A stretch of DNA of 64,000 nt, taken from positions 1-64,000 of the forward strand of contig JBAKBP010007437.1 in assembly GCA_037953745.1 (NCBI GenBank), in the 5' to 3' direction. How positions within the stretch are numbered: the stretch's first letter is position 1; each line of letters begins with the position of its first letter. The notes beneath the pieces are model-generated. The model was given only the letters and a program-made list of their open reading frames with translations, did no database searches and was not told the DNA's origin. Source of the stretch: Lithodes maja. Lineage: Eukaryota > Arthropoda > Malacostraca > Decapoda > Lithodidae. The position numbers and the translations under genes were made by a program. Shown here piece by piece: positions 62,596 to 64,000 of this stretch.

Positions 62596-64000
62596 TCTAT
62601 CTATCTATCTATATGCTCAGGCCCAATCCCCATTTTGGGGGTAGCCGACTCAAGACAGAGCAAGAACAGGGAAAACACAAAAACAACATAAAACAAAAAA
62701 TAAACACAGATAAAAAACACAAACTCACACGCATCAAGGTCACCCAGGAGAAGACCCAGAGACCAGGGTTACCAAGGTCGCTCCAGCACTCCCCCAGCCC
62801 CTGACCACCCGGAGAGGTTCCGATCTCGGCAGGCAGACATGCAGCGGAGCCAAAGCCACAAGCCCTCCCACCACACTTCCAGGCACACCCTTCATATTAA
62901 TCGTCCCCCCGGGCCAGGCGCCTGATGGACTATTATCTAGTCGAACTTGCGCCCGACCCCTTACTCCAAATGACCACGTGTTCACTCAACTATTCACAAG
63001 CATTCTCCATTCACTCCTGTCCACCACCACTTCCCCTGCCTGATCTATAGTCATTCCTCTATCATCCAAAGCCTTTCTTACACAGTCTCTCCATCTCAAT
63101 GGGGGTCTTCCTGCCCTTCTATCTCCCCTTGTACCTGACTCACATATTCTCTTTGTTAGCCTTTCATCTCCCATTCGTTCAACATGACCATACCAGCTCA
63201 GCACCCTTCTGTCCACTCTGGCTGACAAATGTTCCTGCTGCCCCACTCTCCTACGTATCTCTTCATTCCTCAATCTGTCTCTACGAGTAACTCCACACAT
63301 ACTCCTCAAGCAGCTCATCTCCATCACATCCAGCCCTCTTTTCTCCTTTTTCTTCAGAGTCCATGTCTCAGCCCCATACATCACTGTTGGCACAACAATT
63401 CCTTGATACAGTGCACTTTTTACTTTCACTCCGAGATTTCTCGTCTTCCACATACTCCCCATTGCTCCGAAAACCTTCCTTCCTTCACACACTCTCTGTT
63501 TTACCTCCATTTCCATACCTCCACTCCTGCTTATCGTTCCTCCTAGATATTTAAAACACTCTACTTGTTTCGATATTTCCCCATCCAGCCTCACATCTAG
63601 ATTCACCCTATGCTCTCCCCTATTACACACCATTACTTTACTTTTATTGACGTTCACCTTCAGTTTCCTCCTTCCACAAACCACACCAAACTCTTTGACT
63701 ACCCGCTGCAGTTTCTCATCAGAATCCGCCACCAATGCTGTGTCATCAGCGAACAGCAACTGATTCAACTCCCAATCTCTACCATTCTTTCCTACTAAAC
63801 CCAATCCTCTTCCCATAGTTCTCCTTTTCACCTCCCTCACCACACCATCCATAAACATATTAAACAGCCATGGTGACATTACACAACCCTGTCGCAAACC
63901 TACCTTTACCTCAAACCATTCACTCAACTCACCATTTCCTACTCTCACACATGCTCTGCTCCCTTCATAAAAACTCTTAACTGCTTCTAACAAATTTCCT
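62596..64000 (-). mobile_element. LINE family B, 3' part, runs off the window
   Basis: Minus-strand LINE. The 3' end has a (GATA)n tail (CTATCTATCTAT at 62596-62611 on the plus strand) and the 3' UTR runs to 62985. Related copies are at 37010-38335 and 19395-19592. The organisation resembles the RTE-like LINE, but it has a longer 3' UTR. Confidence 0.88.
62986..64000 (-). CDS. LINE family B reverse transcriptase (partial, open)
   Basis: Open from the window edge to a natural stop at about 62986, at least 335 codons. It carries KVGLRQGCVMSPWLFNMF, catalytic LLFADDTALV near residue 80 of the visible part, VECFKYLGGTISRSGG, GAETWTLKKKEKRGLDV, VLSWYGHVERMGDERLTKR and RRAGRPPLRWRDCV. The RT fingers and any endonuclease lie beyond the window. 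The visible part has no stop or frameshift. The C-terminal blocks are clearly related to those of the RTE-like LINE at 54938-58153 but are a distinct family. Confidence 0.88.
   Translation of the reverse strand, partial: GNLLEAVKSFYEGSRACVRVGNGELSEWFEVKVGLRQGCVMSPWLFNMFMDGVVREVKRRTMGRGLGLVGKNGRDWELNQLLFADDTALVADSDEKLQRVVKEFGVVCGRRKLKVNVNKSKVMVCNRGEHRVNLDVRLDGEISKQVECFKYLGGTISRSGGMEMEVKQRVCEGRKVFGAMGSMWKTRNLGVKVKSALYQGIVVPTVMYGAETWTLKKKEKRGLDVMEMSCLRSMCGVTRRDRLRNEEIRRRVGQQEHLSARVDRRVLSWYGHVERMGDERLTKRICESGTRGDRRAGRPPLRWRDCVRKALDDRGMTIDQAGEVVVDRSEWRMLVNS

Overview
This window is repeat-dominated, intron-rich-type animal nuclear DNA, most likely from an arthropod and probably a decapod crustacean. 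That placement is inference: it rests on very abundant (AT)n, (GA)n and (CA)n microsatellites, many CR1-like and RTE-like LINEs, TTAA-type MITEs, and a local motif (12.8-13.4 kb) that I associate with decapod repeats. I found no single-copy host gene, no rRNA and no convincing functional tRNA. Every coding region I can support belongs to a mobile element, and nearly all carry stops or frameshifts.

Layout. 1-3780: a 34-bp minisatellite, interrupted by a 525-bp SINE-like insertion and ending in a 24-bp derivative. 3790-5165: a Penelope-like reverse transcriptase relic (minus). 6.2-7.3 kb: the first of five CR1-like LINE copies. 8.5-9.3 kb: a 22-bp satellite with a 229-bp higher-order period. 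9.4-11.7 kb: TTAA-type MITEs, a 73-bp tandem repeat and a clustered 110-bp repeat. 12.1-15.3 kb: tandem repeats, a tRNA-derived SINE, a foldback element and a 1.1-kb palindrome. 15.5-19.2 kb: a LINE split by a SINE-like element, a 28-bp tandem expansion and a 617-bp TTAA element, whose removal restores the reading frame. 20.2-22.4 kb: the longest open CR1 copy. 22.8-30.1 kb: MITEs, SINEs, an RTE-like fragment, and a three-level nest (MITE in MITE, with a small LTR-like element inside that). 30.5-32.1 kb: a TTAA element carrying a jockey/CR1-like LINE. 33-36.6 kb: MITEs and a third CR1 copy split by a TTAA element. 37-38.3 kb: a LINE relic with a poly(A) insertion. 39-42.8 kb: small repeats and MITEs. 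42.8-45.3 kb: a fourth CR1 copy.

46.5-61.8 kb is one three-layer nest. A CR1 copy (plus) is split by a 12.9-kb LTR retrotransposon with 1.7-kb LTRs and AGTC target duplication, and that element is itself split by a 3.2-kb RTE-like LINE with a 7-bp target duplication. The LTR element has Ty3/gypsy-type proteins in the order gag - protease - integrase - reverse transcriptase - RNase H, so the integrase lies before the RT as in Ty1/copia. This is the Gmr1 arrangement, and its capsid looks SCAN-like. This is the most notable system in the window. 62.2-64 kb: a jockey/CR1-like fragment and another LINE running off the right edge (minus).

The genes do not form a host pathway. The window records successive transposition: older LINEs and satellites, then TTAA and LTR insertions, then a young RTE-like copy. 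Intervals not listed as features were read and hold only AT-rich or simple sequence that I could not assign.
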